Below are positions 1-8,700 of a DNA stretch of 64,000 bases, piece by piece. Under the pieces are notes generated by a model, which saw only the letters and a program-made list of their open reading frames with translations, did not search any database and was not told the DNA's origin. Position 1 is the stretch's first letter, and each line of letters starts with the position of its first letter. This DNA comes from JBBQNJ01 sp038329845 (GTDB taxonomy: Bacteria > Planctomycetota > Phycisphaerae > Tepidisphaerales > Tepidisphaeraceae): positions 12,849-76,848 of the forward strand of contig JBBQNJ010000013.1 of the NCBI GenBank assembly GCA_038329845.1, written 5' to 3'. The position numbers and the translations under genes were made by a program.

Positions 1-676
1 CTTCGCACCGCCCGATCCGCCCGCCATCCAACGGCTGCTTGGTGTGGATAAACCGCAGAATCTGCTCATCGCTCGCCGCCCGCCGCGCCATCGGCGTATC
101 CACCAGCCCCGGGGCGATTAAGTTGAAGCGAATCCCGTGGCCGGCATACTCGGCGGCGGCGGCGCGGGTCAGCCCGACCGCCGCGCTCTTGGCCGCCGCG
201 TAGGCGTGCGTCGAGAAAAAACCCGAGGCGCTGGGAGAAAAGCCGAGAACCGACCCCATGTTCAAAATCGCACCGGGGCGTTTCAGCTCAAGCAACTTGC
301 GAACCGCGGCCCGGTTCGACCACGCCATCGACGACAGATTCAAGTCCAGCGTCGCCCGCCACCCCTCATCGGTCATCTCATGTAACGGCCCATCCCCGAA
401 TCGTCGCCCGCTTCCCCCGGCGACATGATAAAGCCCCTCGAACGTCCCAAATCGCTCGATCGCCAGATCAATCGCCCGCGCGGCGGTGTCGGGATCGCGG
501 GCATCGCCCACCATCGCGGCGGCGGCGTCCCCCAGGCGGTCCTGCGCCGACTGCAAGGTCGTCGCCTCTCGCCCGCAAACCACCACCCGCGCCCCGGCCG
601 CAACACATGCCGCCGCAGCGCTCAGCCCCAGCCCGCCGGTCCCCCCGATGATGACCAAACTCTTTCCCGCCAGCAT
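1..676 (-). CDS. SDR-family NAD(P)-dependent oxidoreductase (partial, C-terminus off the window)
   Basis: This is a short-chain dehydrogenase/reductase, a cytosolic oxidoreductase of unknown substrate. The N-terminus carries the Rossmann nucleotide-binding loop GGTGGLG at about residues 11-17. Further on a catalytic Ser follows NMG, and a YAAAK motif (YxxxK) sits in the expected place about 13 residues later. The ATG at 676 is the first start after an in-frame stop. The gene runs leftward off the window after about 225 codons, so the last 20-30 residues (substrate loop and C-terminus) are missing. Family assignment is secure; the substrate cannot be read from sequence. Confidence 0.88.
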   Translation of the reverse strand, partial: MLAGKSLVIIGGTGGLGLSAAAACVAAGARVVVCGREATTLQSAQDRLGDAAAAMVGDARDPDTAARAIDLAIERFGTFEGLYHVAGGSGRRFGDGPLHEMTDEGWRATLDLNLSSMAWSNRAAVRKLLELKRPGAILNMGSVLGFSPSASGFFSTHAYAAAKSAAVGLTRAAAAEYAGHGIRFNLIAPGLVDTPMARRAASDEQILRFIHTKQPLDGGRIGRCE

Positions 677-796
677 CTCGCGCCGCAGTAGACCCCCCGG
701 CGGAAAGATTGTCCAGTTTCAAGGATTCTCGACCCAACCTTTATGGTCACCGACGATTCACATTTGCACCATCTGTTCGATCAGGGGGGGGCGAAA

Positions 797-1050
797 GGGA
801 GCATTTCTCATTCTTTTCCCTTCGTCGGCCCATGATTCGAGCCAGTATAAATGCCACCCAACACCACGGAACATCCGACCCCCAGGGCATCCGGCACGGC
901 ATACTGGAAAGAGGAAAAAACAAAATGAGAAATGTCCCGAATGCCTTTCACTTAAGGGCCAAAATCGGCGAACTCAACAGCAGTCTTGGACCAATAAGGC
1001 GACTTTTCCCAGCCGCTTTCACGTTAAGTGAATGGCATTCGAAATGTCCC
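797..1050. repeat. Nested inverted-repeat elements (outer palindrome containing a 102-bp element)
   Basis: An outer inverted repeat has a left arm at about 797-815 (GGGAGCATTTCTCATT) and a right arm at 922-938. Directly after it sits a 102-bp element, 939-1040, with ends GAATGCCTTTCACTTAAG and its near inverse TTAAGTGAATGGCATTC. A 10-bp direct repeat, GAAATGTCCC, flanks that element (929-938 and 1041-1050). A second copy of the 102-bp element of exactly the same length lies at 2859-2960 in the opposite orientation. No convincing protein gene lies between 677 and 1147. Confidence 0.75.
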
Positions 1051-1147
1051 CTTTCCTTCCCCGTCGGTCACCCGCGGGACGGGGACGATCCAGCTTTGTA
1101 GGAGCCGGATCGTCCCGATCCAATCCGCCCGTCCCGCCGTCTTGCGG

Positions 1148-1798
1148 TTATTTCCTGCGGCGGGCGAGCATCGTGACCGCGCCCGCGGAGAGCAGTGCGA
1201 ATCCGGCGGGTTCGGGGACCGCGGCGACGCTCAGGTACGGAGCGAAACCGCTGTCGGCGCTATCGAAGGCGAAGCTGCTGTAGCTCTTGCTCGGCAACGA
1301 AAATGCGGCCCATGAATAGCCGGCGGACACATCGGCCGCGATCACATTCGTCACGTCTATCGACAGCCAGCCAATCATGACCGACGCCGGCGATAGATCC
1401 ATCACCAGCTCGCTGCCCTCCAGTTGCTGGCTGGCATTTCCGGTGGCGCTGCCGGAATTGGCGACGTGCATCAGGCTCGAACCGTTGCCGCCGACATCAG
1501 TCACGTGGATATTGAGCGTCGCCGCTTCGAGGGTGGCACCGGCTCCCAGGGCCGGCAACGCCACCTGAAGGAAGACGTTGCTCAGCTCGCCGCTGCCGGA
1601 ATCATACCAATGACCCGACCAGTTGCTCGGCGATGCGGAACTGAATCCGGTGTTTTCCCACCCGGAAAAATACCCGTAGCGGGCCCTGCCGCTGGCACCA
1701 TCGCCCTCGGGAAGCACCGACACGTCGATCACGGACGCCGAAGCGACCCCCGCGAAAGCTAAACCGGCGGACACAACAAGACTTGCAAAGCGCTCCAT
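1148..1798 (-). CDS. PEP-CTERM sorting domain protein, exported
   Basis: The 216-residue protein starts with a classical signal peptide (about residues 1-22, ending ASA). It ends with a PEP-CTERM sorting signal: a VPEP motif, a hydrophobic stretch and a terminal RRRK cluster. Proteins with this tail are exported and processed by an exosortase at the inner membrane. The middle (about residues 25-190) looks like a beta-rich secreted domain of no family I recognise. A strong Shine-Dalgarno GGAGGAG precedes the ATG at 1798. The gene is divergent from a TetR-type regulator and shares its upstream region with a palindromic operator, which suggests regulation by that protein. No exosortase gene is visible in the window. 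Confidence 0.85.
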   Translation of the reverse strand: MERFASLVVSAGLAFAGVASASVIDVSVLPEGDGASGRARYGYFSGWENTGFSSASPSNWSGHWYDSGSGELSNVFLQVALPALGAGATLEAATLNIHVTDVGGNGSSLMHVANSGSATGNASQQLEGSELVMDLSPASVMIGWLSIDVTNVIAADVSAGYSWAAFSLPSKSYSSFAFDSADSGFAPYLSVAAVPEPAGFALLSAGAVTMLARRRK

Positions 1799-1850
1799 GT
1801 TTCTCCTCCTTCACGCGGCGAAAAGCAAAAAATCATCAGCCAGTTTCAAC

Positions 1851-1868
1851 TGACCGAACGTTCAGTCA
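1851..1868. promoter_or_regulatory. TetR-type palindromic operator
   Basis: TGACCGAACGTTCAGTCA is an 18-bp palindrome with only one mismatched pair. It has the form typical of TetR-family operators. It lies 53-70 bases upstream of the PEP-CTERM gene start and about 140 bases upstream of the tetR-family start, between two divergent genes. The inferred role is autoregulation plus control of the PEP-CTERM gene. Confidence 0.6.
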
Positions 1869-2009
1869 AAACGTACACGCGCTTTTTCCCTCGGGCAAAT
1901 CGGAAAGCACAATTTCCTCCTTGTGCTTGCGGCGAACGGGCCAATCAACACAATATCACCCGCCAGGCGATGGATTCCCCGGCATTTTCCACTCGGATGG
2001 TCCTATAAG

Positions 2010-2696
2010 ATGCCCATGACCAAACCCAGGTCGTACCGTTCGGCTCATCGCAGCGCCCAGAGCGATGAAGCCCGCCGTCGAATTCTTCTCGCCGCCGGTC
2101 GAGCCTTCGCCGCCAAGGGGTTCCGCGGGGGGAGCCTGCGTGACATTGCCGCCGCCGCCAAACTCGGTCCCGGGGCGGTTCTCTACCATTTCCGCAGCAA
2201 GAAGAACCTTTTTAAGCAAACGATCAGCCATTTCACCGTGGAACTGGCCCGCCTCAATCGTCATTTCGCGCCGTTGATGGAACTGGATGGTGCCCCGCCG
2301 CAGGCCGTCGCCGATGCCTTGCACCGGGCCATCGCCTCTTTCCTAAGCGCCTGCCACGGCCCGCAAGCCGTGCCCGGGCTGCTCGATCTGTATTTGCGCA
2401 TCCTCAGCGAAGGAGATAAATCGGTATTGCGGATGCTGCTGGATTGCTTTGCTCCATTGCAGGCCGGGCTGGTGCAGTGGCTCAAGCGACTGCGCCCGGA
2501 CTTGGATGAGGTCTTCGTGGCGTTCTGGCAACAATTGCTCTGGTCACAACTTCAATACACGGTCGTCAGCAAACGCTTGGTGCTGTATGACATGGACCTT
2601 AAGAAGGATTACACGCCCGAGTACCTGAAGGCGGCAGCCTGGTGCATCGCCAGAGCCTGTTGCCTGGCGATCGACCTGCCACAGCCCGCCCGCTGA
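2010..2696 (+). CDS. TetR/AcrR-family transcriptional regulator
   Basis: This is a 228-residue DNA-binding repressor. An N-terminal TetR helix-turn-helix runs from ARRRILLAAGRAFAAKGF through GSLRDIAAAAKLGPGAVLYH and F-SKKNLF (about residues 20-65). An all-helical ligand-binding domain follows. The ATG at 2010 is preferred over an in-frame start at 1923 because it leaves a short basic N-terminus before the HTH, as is usual in the family. The palindromic operator at 1851-1868 lies upstream. The ligand is unknown. Confidence 0.88.
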   Translation: MPMTKPRSYRSAHRSAQSDEARRRILLAAGRAFAAKGFRGGSLRDIAAAAKLGPGAVLYHFRSKKNLFKQTISHFTVELARLNRHFAPLMELDGAPPQAVADALHRAIASFLSACHGPQAVPGLLDLYLRILSEGDKSVLRMLLDCFAPLQAGLVQWLKRLRPDLDEVFVAFWQQLLWSQLQYTVVSKRLVLYDMDLKKDYTPEYLKAAAWCIARACCLAIDLPQPAR

Positions 2697-2784
2697 CATG
2701 CCGGCTTTCCAATCAAGGCGTGGGGTAGATGAGGTGGGACCGTGAATCAAGACAACCGGAGCCACGGAACAGGTGCCACCACAG

Positions 2785-2971
2785 GAAAGGTGACATCCAC
2801 CTTTGATGTTACCGCCGCGCCCCTCGGTTGAGCGCAGCGACGAAAAGGTGGATGTCACGAATGCCATTCACTTAAGGTGAAAACGTCTGGGAAAATCGGC
2901 CGTATCGGGCGAATACGGCAGTTGAGTTCGCCAACTTTGGCCCTTAAGTGAATGGCATTCGTGGATGTCAC
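2785..2971. repeat. Second nested inverted-repeat structure with the 102-bp element
   Basis: An outer arm, GGTGACATCCACCTTT at about 2789, is answered by AAAGGTGGATGTCAC ending at 2858. The 102-bp element follows at 2859-2960, with inverted ends GAATGCCATTCACTTAAG and CTTAAGTGAATGGCATTC. The right-hand arm, GTGGATGTCAC, is then repeated at 2961-2971, giving an 11-bp direct repeat on both sides (2848-2858 and 2961-2971). In reverse complement the inner element aligns along its whole length with 939-1040. The layout is the same as at 797-1050 even though the outer arms differ in sequence. Confidence 0.75.
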
Positions 2972-2991
2972 CGTTTCTGATGCCCGAATAA

Positions 2992-3097
2992 GAGCCGCGC
3001 ACGAAGTAAGCGAACACACGTTCAAAACCCCGAATAAAGGCCGCGCACGAAGTAAGCGAACACACGTTCAAAACCCCGCTTACTTCGTGCGCGGCTC
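2992..3097. repeat. REP/REPIN cluster (GAGCCGCGCACGAAGTAAGC family)
   Basis: Left arms of the REP begin at 2992 and about 3038. They are part of a 46-bp direct repeat that includes AACACACGTTCAAAACCCCG. They are closed by a full inverted arm at 3074-3097. The arm is the same sequence found around the RAYT transposase at 10.8-11.5 kb, about 8 kb away. The region 2697-3133 holds only this cluster and the nested palindrome before it. Confidence 0.8.
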
Positions 3098-3133
3098 ATT
3101 CACGCACCGACCCCGTTGCCACCCCGGCGGTCG

Positions 3134-4267
3134 CTAGCCTCCCACCATCCAAGGCTGGAGCAACTCCGCGTTGTCAACCCACATCACAAAGAACGGCTGT
3201 TTCGCGTCGCGTTTTTTCATGTAGAGCAGGAACGGGCGATCGAGATCGAAATGGGCCGGAGTGGGACGGCAATGGAACTTCGCCTCTGTCCACAACTCGG
3301 CGCCGCTTCGATCCAGTCGAAATACGATCTGCTGCCCCGCGTATTCCAGCCGCTGTCCGCTCACGGAGCTGTTCAGGAACCCCGCGCCCTCGAGTTCATC
3401 AAACCGATGCTCGATCCGGAAAAACATATCCGGCACCAGCAGAGTATCCCGCACATCGAGTTCTGCCTCATGGACGTATTCGGGCTTCCAGCGATCAATC
3501 CGCTGCTCAACCGCCGCCAGAGTCTTTAACAGCGAGCCCTCCAAGGGCACTCGCGCCATCACGACCTGATTGGGCTGAGAGTTGCGGGAGAGATCGATGA
3601 CGAACTCGGTGATGCGATAGTTGTCATCACGCGCCCGATGCAGAATCAACACCTGCCGCCGCAATTCATCGTACGCATACTCGTCTTCCGTGCGGATGCC
3701 GAACGACCGGTGGAGGGTTTGCGCTCCGCCGCCGTCGGTGAACCGCAGCGGCGAGCGGCTCTGGAAGAAGGGGATGCTGAAGCGGCTTTGGGTCTGGAGG
3801 AAGGCGGAGGCAACTTGGCCATCCGGGGCAACGGCCCCAAATCGCGGCGGGGTCTGCGAGGGGAATCGGCGATTCATCTCGGTTTCGATACGCTGGATCA
3901 CGCCTTCCCGTACCGCTCCGGCCGTCGCATAGCAGGCATCCGCCGGCAAATCCGCCAACGGGTCGAGGGCCTGGTTCAATCGGATAGTGGTCGGCTCGGC
4001 GGTGGTCAGACGAATAGGCTGCTTGACGACGTCGTCCTGCAGTCGCTTCCAGGCAAGCTGGAACGAGGCGCACCAGAGGATGTTCTTTCCCTTCTCAGCA
4101 GGTGTATCCAGCGTGGGGATTATCTGCGTTCGCGCCAGTTGGCCGGAGCCGCCGTCGAAGCTGCGGACGAGCGGGATGGGGGCGGGATCGACCCTGCGGA
4201 TATTTCTGCTTTTGCTCCTGAGGATCGAATGCTGGCGTTCTCCCATGCATCGCAGCACGTCACCCAT
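3134..4267 (-). CDS. Hypothetical protein with serpin-like features
   Basis: I cannot assign this 377-residue protein firmly. The end, with DRPFLLYMKKRDAKQPFFVM and then a WVDN segment, resembles the C-terminal strand of serpins (DxPFLFxI...GxxLFMGRV). A middle stretch with FFQSRSPLRFTDG and a later RVPLEGSLLKTLAAVEQRID also fits the serpin core order. No signal peptide is evident. An in-frame stop lies just upstream, so the start is the ATG at 4267 or an internal one at 4246. If it is a serpin it would inhibit proteases by a reactive loop before the last strand, but an inhibitory hinge is not obvious. Function is unproven. Confidence 0.6.
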   Translation of the reverse strand: MGDVLRCMGERQHSILRSKSRNIRRVDPAPIPLVRSFDGGSGQLARTQIIPTLDTPAEKGKNILWCASFQLAWKRLQDDVVKQPIRLTTAEPTTIRLNQALDPLADLPADACYATAGAVREGVIQRIETEMNRRFPSQTPPRFGAVAPDGQVASAFLQTQSRFSIPFFQSRSPLRFTDGGGAQTLHRSFGIRTEDEYAYDELRRQVLILHRARDDNYRITEFVIDLSRNSQPNQVVMARVPLEGSLLKTLAAVEQRIDRWKPEYVHEAELDVRDTLLVPDMFFRIEHRFDELEGAGFLNSSVSGQRLEYAGQQIVFRLDRSGAELWTEAKFHCRPTPAHFDLDRPFLLYMKKRDAKQPFFVMWVDNAELLQPWMVGG

Positions 4268-4654
4268 GACGATGCACTATCGGCCTTTTCTCGCCGCGCA
4301 GGTGCCGGAGGACATGCTGGCGGATGTGTCTCTTGTCCTCACTGTCGCCCCGGCGGAGATGCGCGATTCATTCGCCAACTTTGAATTCGATCGCCCGATC
4401 TGCTCACGTCCTTGATCGCCGAGGCTGCTTGTTTGTCCAGGTAGAGTTCAGGTCGGTCTTGCGAGCTTGCCCACGAATGGCGCGCGCGCCGAGAGACTGG
4501 ACAATGGCCGCCCCGTTCGAGACCGGCACCGCTTGCCCCACTCCGGCGGTCGGCGGCTGCCGTCGGTCGGCGGCCGCGATGGCCGAGCGGTTTGGCGGCG
4601 GGCGAGTCCGCGGGCTGGCGCGGCCTCGCCCGCTTCAGCTGCCCACGGGGCCGG
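4268..4654. other. Gene-free stretch
   Basis: No open frame here has the codon pattern or motifs of a real gene, on either strand. No repeat, tRNA or clear hairpin was seen. It separates the serpin-like gene from the LysM gene. Confidence 0.5.
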
Positions 4655-5650
4655 TCAGTTGCCCGCGGGGCGGGCGGTTGGGGGCTGGGGGGGCTGGGGA
4701 AGGCGAAGCACCATGCCGAGTTTGAGCTTGTGGCTGTCGGGGCCGATCGCCGCTTTATTGAGCTCGTAGAGCGACTCCCACTTCTCGCCCTGCCCGTACA
4801 GGCGGGCGGCGATTTTGTAGAGGCTGTCGCCTTCGCGCACCTGATATTGCACGGACGGATCGACGGCCGGGGTCTTGACGGATGTCGCCGTCGACTCGGA
4901 CACATGGGCCGCGGCATGAGGGACCACGCTGGCGGCATCCGGCAGCACGATCACCAGACCCGGGCGCATGCGCTCGGGGGTGATGCGCGGGTTGGCGCGG
5001 AGAATGTGCGGGTAATAGTTGGCCGAGCCGTATGCGGTCTGGGCGATCGAGCTGAGCGTCTCGCCCTTCTGCACGATGTGCGTGCGCGGCTCGGCGGCAG
5101 TCACCTGGACGGCGTGAGTCACGCTGCCCGGGGTGATCACCGGTGCCGCCGGGGAGATCGGCACCAGCGGCGTCACTAGCGGTGCCGGGGTTGTCTGCCG
5201 CGGCGCCGCGGCGGCCAGGGCGATGCCCGAGAGATCGGCCTTGGGCGATTCGATGGGTGAGCGCGGCACCGCAGGGGATGCCGCGGGCGTAGGATGATTC
5301 ATTGGAGTCGGCGTGGTGGTGAGCAACGGGGTGAGCGAGCCGCTGTCGAGCAGCGCCGCCCAGTTCACGCCTTTGTCGGATGCCGATACCGTCTCGTCGG
5401 CGGGTGAGGCGGTGCGATCGGTCGGTGCCGATCGGGCCGCGAACACATCATTCGAGGGCACGGGGACGGCGGTCTTTTCGTCGGGGACGATCGGCGGGGG
5501 TGCCTCGGTCGCCGATCCGTCGCCCGCGACCAAGCGAACGTCGGAGTGTCCTCCGGGATTGCCCCGGTAGTTCACAACAACCATGTACGTCGCCAGCACG
5601 GCCACCAGTACCGCGCCAACCGCCAGCCCGAGTCGCACTTCCTTGCGCAT
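4655..5650 (-). CDS. Membrane-anchored protein with two LysM domains
   Basis: From the ATG at 5650 the 331-residue protein has a short basic N-terminus and one membrane segment (LGLAVGAVLVAVLATYMVVV). A long Pro/Ala/Ser/Thr-rich linker follows, then two LysM peptidoglycan-binding modules: one opening HIVQKGETLSSIAQTAYG and one opening YQVREGDSLYKIAARLYG. An in-frame start at 5719 is possible, but 5650 is preceded by GGAAAGGA and puts the basic residues directly before the membrane helix. It likely sits in the inner membrane and binds the cell wall. It lies 65 bases downstream of secDF on the same strand and may be co-transcribed with it. Confidence 0.85.
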   Translation of the reverse strand: MRKEVRLGLAVGAVLVAVLATYMVVVNYRGNPGGHSDVRLVAGDGSATEAPPPIVPDEKTAVPVPSNDVFAARSAPTDRTASPADETVSASDKGVNWAALLDSGSLTPLLTTTPTPMNHPTPAASPAVPRSPIESPKADLSGIALAAAAPRQTTPAPLVTPLVPISPAAPVITPGSVTHAVQVTAAEPRTHIVQKGETLSSIAQTAYGSANYYPHILRANPRITPERMRPGLVIVLPDAASVVPHAAAHVSESTATSVKTPAVDPSVQYQVREGDSLYKIAARLYGQGEKWESLYELNKAAIGPDSHKLKLGMVLRLPQPPQPPTARPAGN

Positions 5651-5715
5651 GAGGGATTCCTTTCCCAATCGAACCCGAAAATTTACCGCACTCGTTCCGA
5701 TCCGACCGCCGGTTC

Positions 5716-8700
5716 TCATGCCTTCTGCAATCGGCCTGACTCGGACCGGCTTGCAGACGCCGCTTCACGTTCAGCGCCGATGAGAAGGAATGGCGCCGCG
5801 ATCGCAATCGACGAATACGTTCCGAAGATAATGCCAAAGAGCATGACAAAAGTAAAGCCGTGGATGCCCGGGCCGCCGAAAATGTACATCGACAGCACCG
5901 TCGCCAAGGTCGTGCCGCTGGTCAGCAACGTGCGGCTGAGGGTCTGGTTGATCGAATCATTGACGATTTTTCGGCTGAGATGTCCGAATTTTCCGCGATT
6001 TTCGCGGATGCGGTCGAACACCACGATCGTGTCGATCATCGAATACCCCATGACCGTCAGGATCGCCGCGACGATGGTGAGGTTCAGCCGGATCGGCTCG
6101 ATCAAAAGTCCTTCGCGGAAGATCGCCCAGTCGGCCAGGTAGTGCGACAGCCCCACCATGCCGATGACCATGAACGTGTCGTGCAGCATCGACAACACGG
6201 TGGCGGTGCCGAACTTGAGGTTGCCGAAGCGCAGCCAGATGTAGGCCATGATGACGATGACCGAGAGGCTCAAGGCCATCATCGCGTCCTTCTTGGCGTC
6301 GCCGGCGACGCTGGGGTCAAACTGCTTGACCCCCTGAAACTGGGCCGGTTTGTTCACTGCGTCATTGACCAGCGTCCACATCGGCTTGACCAGTTCCTCG
6401 GTCCAGCGGTCGGGGTCGCGGGCGTATTGCAACGTCTCACTGGAGACCACGATCAACACCTTCGACGGCTTGGACGCATCGAACGGCTCGGTGGAAGCGA
6501 CCACGTCGTAATCCAGCGCCGCCGACGCTCCCGAGCCACCGAGCTGCATCCGCTGGCGGTCGATGCGCGACGCGACCTGCTCGGCCGTCAGGGGCGGAGA
6601 GATGTCGGTCAGTTCAATCAGCGCGCCGCCGACATGCGCCGCCAGCGGCGGATCGACGTAGCGGGCGGCGATGCGCCCGGCGGCTTTGTCCTGCAGGTTG
6701 GGGATCGGGACGATTTTCCCCGCCGACAGCGCCGCCGAGGCTGGCTGCTTGACCATATCGAACTGCGATTCCAGTTCGACCTTCAGTCGCTCGCCCATCG
6801 CTGCCAGCACCGCGGCGCGGACGGCGCGGCCCTGATCGTTGGGGGTGGAAACTTCGTAGGTCAGCCCGTCGCGCCCGACCGTCTGCACGGTCGGGCTGGG
6901 CAGGTCCTTGGGCCGTTGACGGCTGGTCTTTTCGATCAGGCCGCGGACCTCGTCGATCTTCATCGGCTCTTTCAGCTCGAAGGTCACCTGCGTGCCCGAG
7001 CGGAACTCGATGTCGAGCATCTCCCCGCTCTTGAACTTGGCCGCGAACGCCGCCAAGCCGCCGACCATCACCGCGCCGCTGACGATCAGGAAGACCCACC
7101 AGAAGCTCATCCAGTTGATGCGCGGATGCAGGAAGCGATCCCATGCCGGAAAACTCGAGGGGAAGCTGCCGAGCGTCTTGAGCTCGAACTTGGCCATGAG
7201 GATCATGAAAATCGTCTTGGTGACGAACAGGGCGGTGAACATGCTGGCCAAAAAGCCGATCAAGAGGGTGATGCCAAATCCCTTGACCTCTTCGCTGCCG
7301 AACACGTAGAGGATCAACGCGGTGATCAGGGTGGTGACGTTGGAGTCGAGAATGGCGCTAAAGGCGCGATCGTAGGCGTTTCGCAGGGCCATCCTCAGTC
7401 CCAGCCCGCGCCCCTGCTCTTCGCGCAGGCGCTCGAAGATCAGCACGTTGGCGTCCACCGATGCCCCGATCGTCAGCGCGATGCCCGCGATGCCCGGCAG
7501 GGTGAACGTCGCGTCAAAAGCGGCCATGGCACCGAGAATAATCAGCACGTTCAGAAGCACCGCGATACTCGCCACCACGCCCGTGAGGTGGTAGTAGCTG
7601 ATCATGAACACGCAGACGACGATCAGGCCGACGACGCAGGCCAGCAGCCCACGGCGGAGATTGTCTTCGCCAAGCTGCGGGCCGACGGTGCGCTCGGAAA
7701 TCGGCTCATCGTCCAGCCGCGCCGGCAGCGACCCGGCTTTTAACGTATTCACAAGATAGTTCAGTTCACGCGGGCTGAAGCCCCCGCGCCCCCCGCCGCT
7801 GATCTGGCCGCTGCCTTGGGTGATCGGCTCGTTGATGTTCGGAGCACTGATGATCTTGTCGTCCAGCACGATTGCCAGCGGCTGCTGGACGTTGTTGCGA
7901 GTCAGTTCCGCGAACAGCACCGCCCCGCGGGTGTCGAACTCGAAGTTCACCACCTGTTGGCCCATCTGGCTGATCCCAGTGCTGGCGTTCTTCAGCGACC
8001 AGTCCACCTCTCCGAACTTGTGGGTCATGGCCCGGTCGGGCGTGGTGTAGGCCAGCACGTAAGACTTCTCGTTGTACGTCTCGGCCCCGCGCTCGGCGAA
8101 CTCTTCGGGCCGATCCACCTCCATCCACTGCATCGTGTCGCCCGGTTCGGGGCGAGGACCCTTGGCCTTAAGGCGCTCGGCCATGGCGATGTAACTCGGG
8201 TCGGTCTGCGGAACGAGGATATGGAACTCCAGCACCCCCGATCCGCGCAACAGACGCTTCAGATCGGCCGCCGAATCCAGCGATCCCTTGTACTGCACCA
8301 AGGCGTCATGCGCCTCGATGAACTGCTCGATCGCCTTGGCCTGAGCGGCAAAATTCCCGGTTTTCTTCCTGATCTCGGGCACCTTTGACCGCCGAAGCGC
8401 ATCTGACCCGTCCAGAATGGACCGCAGGTTGGACACGTTCACATCCGTATCGCCCACTTGCGACTTGAACTTTTCGTACTGTAATTCGAGCGTGGCCTGC
8501 GTCTGGGCGTCGGCGCGACCGCGGGCCTGCTCGATCTGGTCCCAGACGCTGGCCATGGCGCCGAACAACTTGCTTCGCTCTTCCGATCCTTGCGCCAATT
8601 GGTTGAGCCGATCCCGGCGGGCATCGCCCTTGAGCGTTTCGACGGCCTGGGCCACTTCATCCACGCGCACGTTCAGGTCGCGCAGCGTCTGCTCGGACTT

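Noticed and set aside
5860..7743. 627-codon plus-strand open frame
   Set aside because: Lies entirely opposite secDF. Its His/Asp/Arg/Gln-rich composition is the usual shadow of a GC-rich gene.
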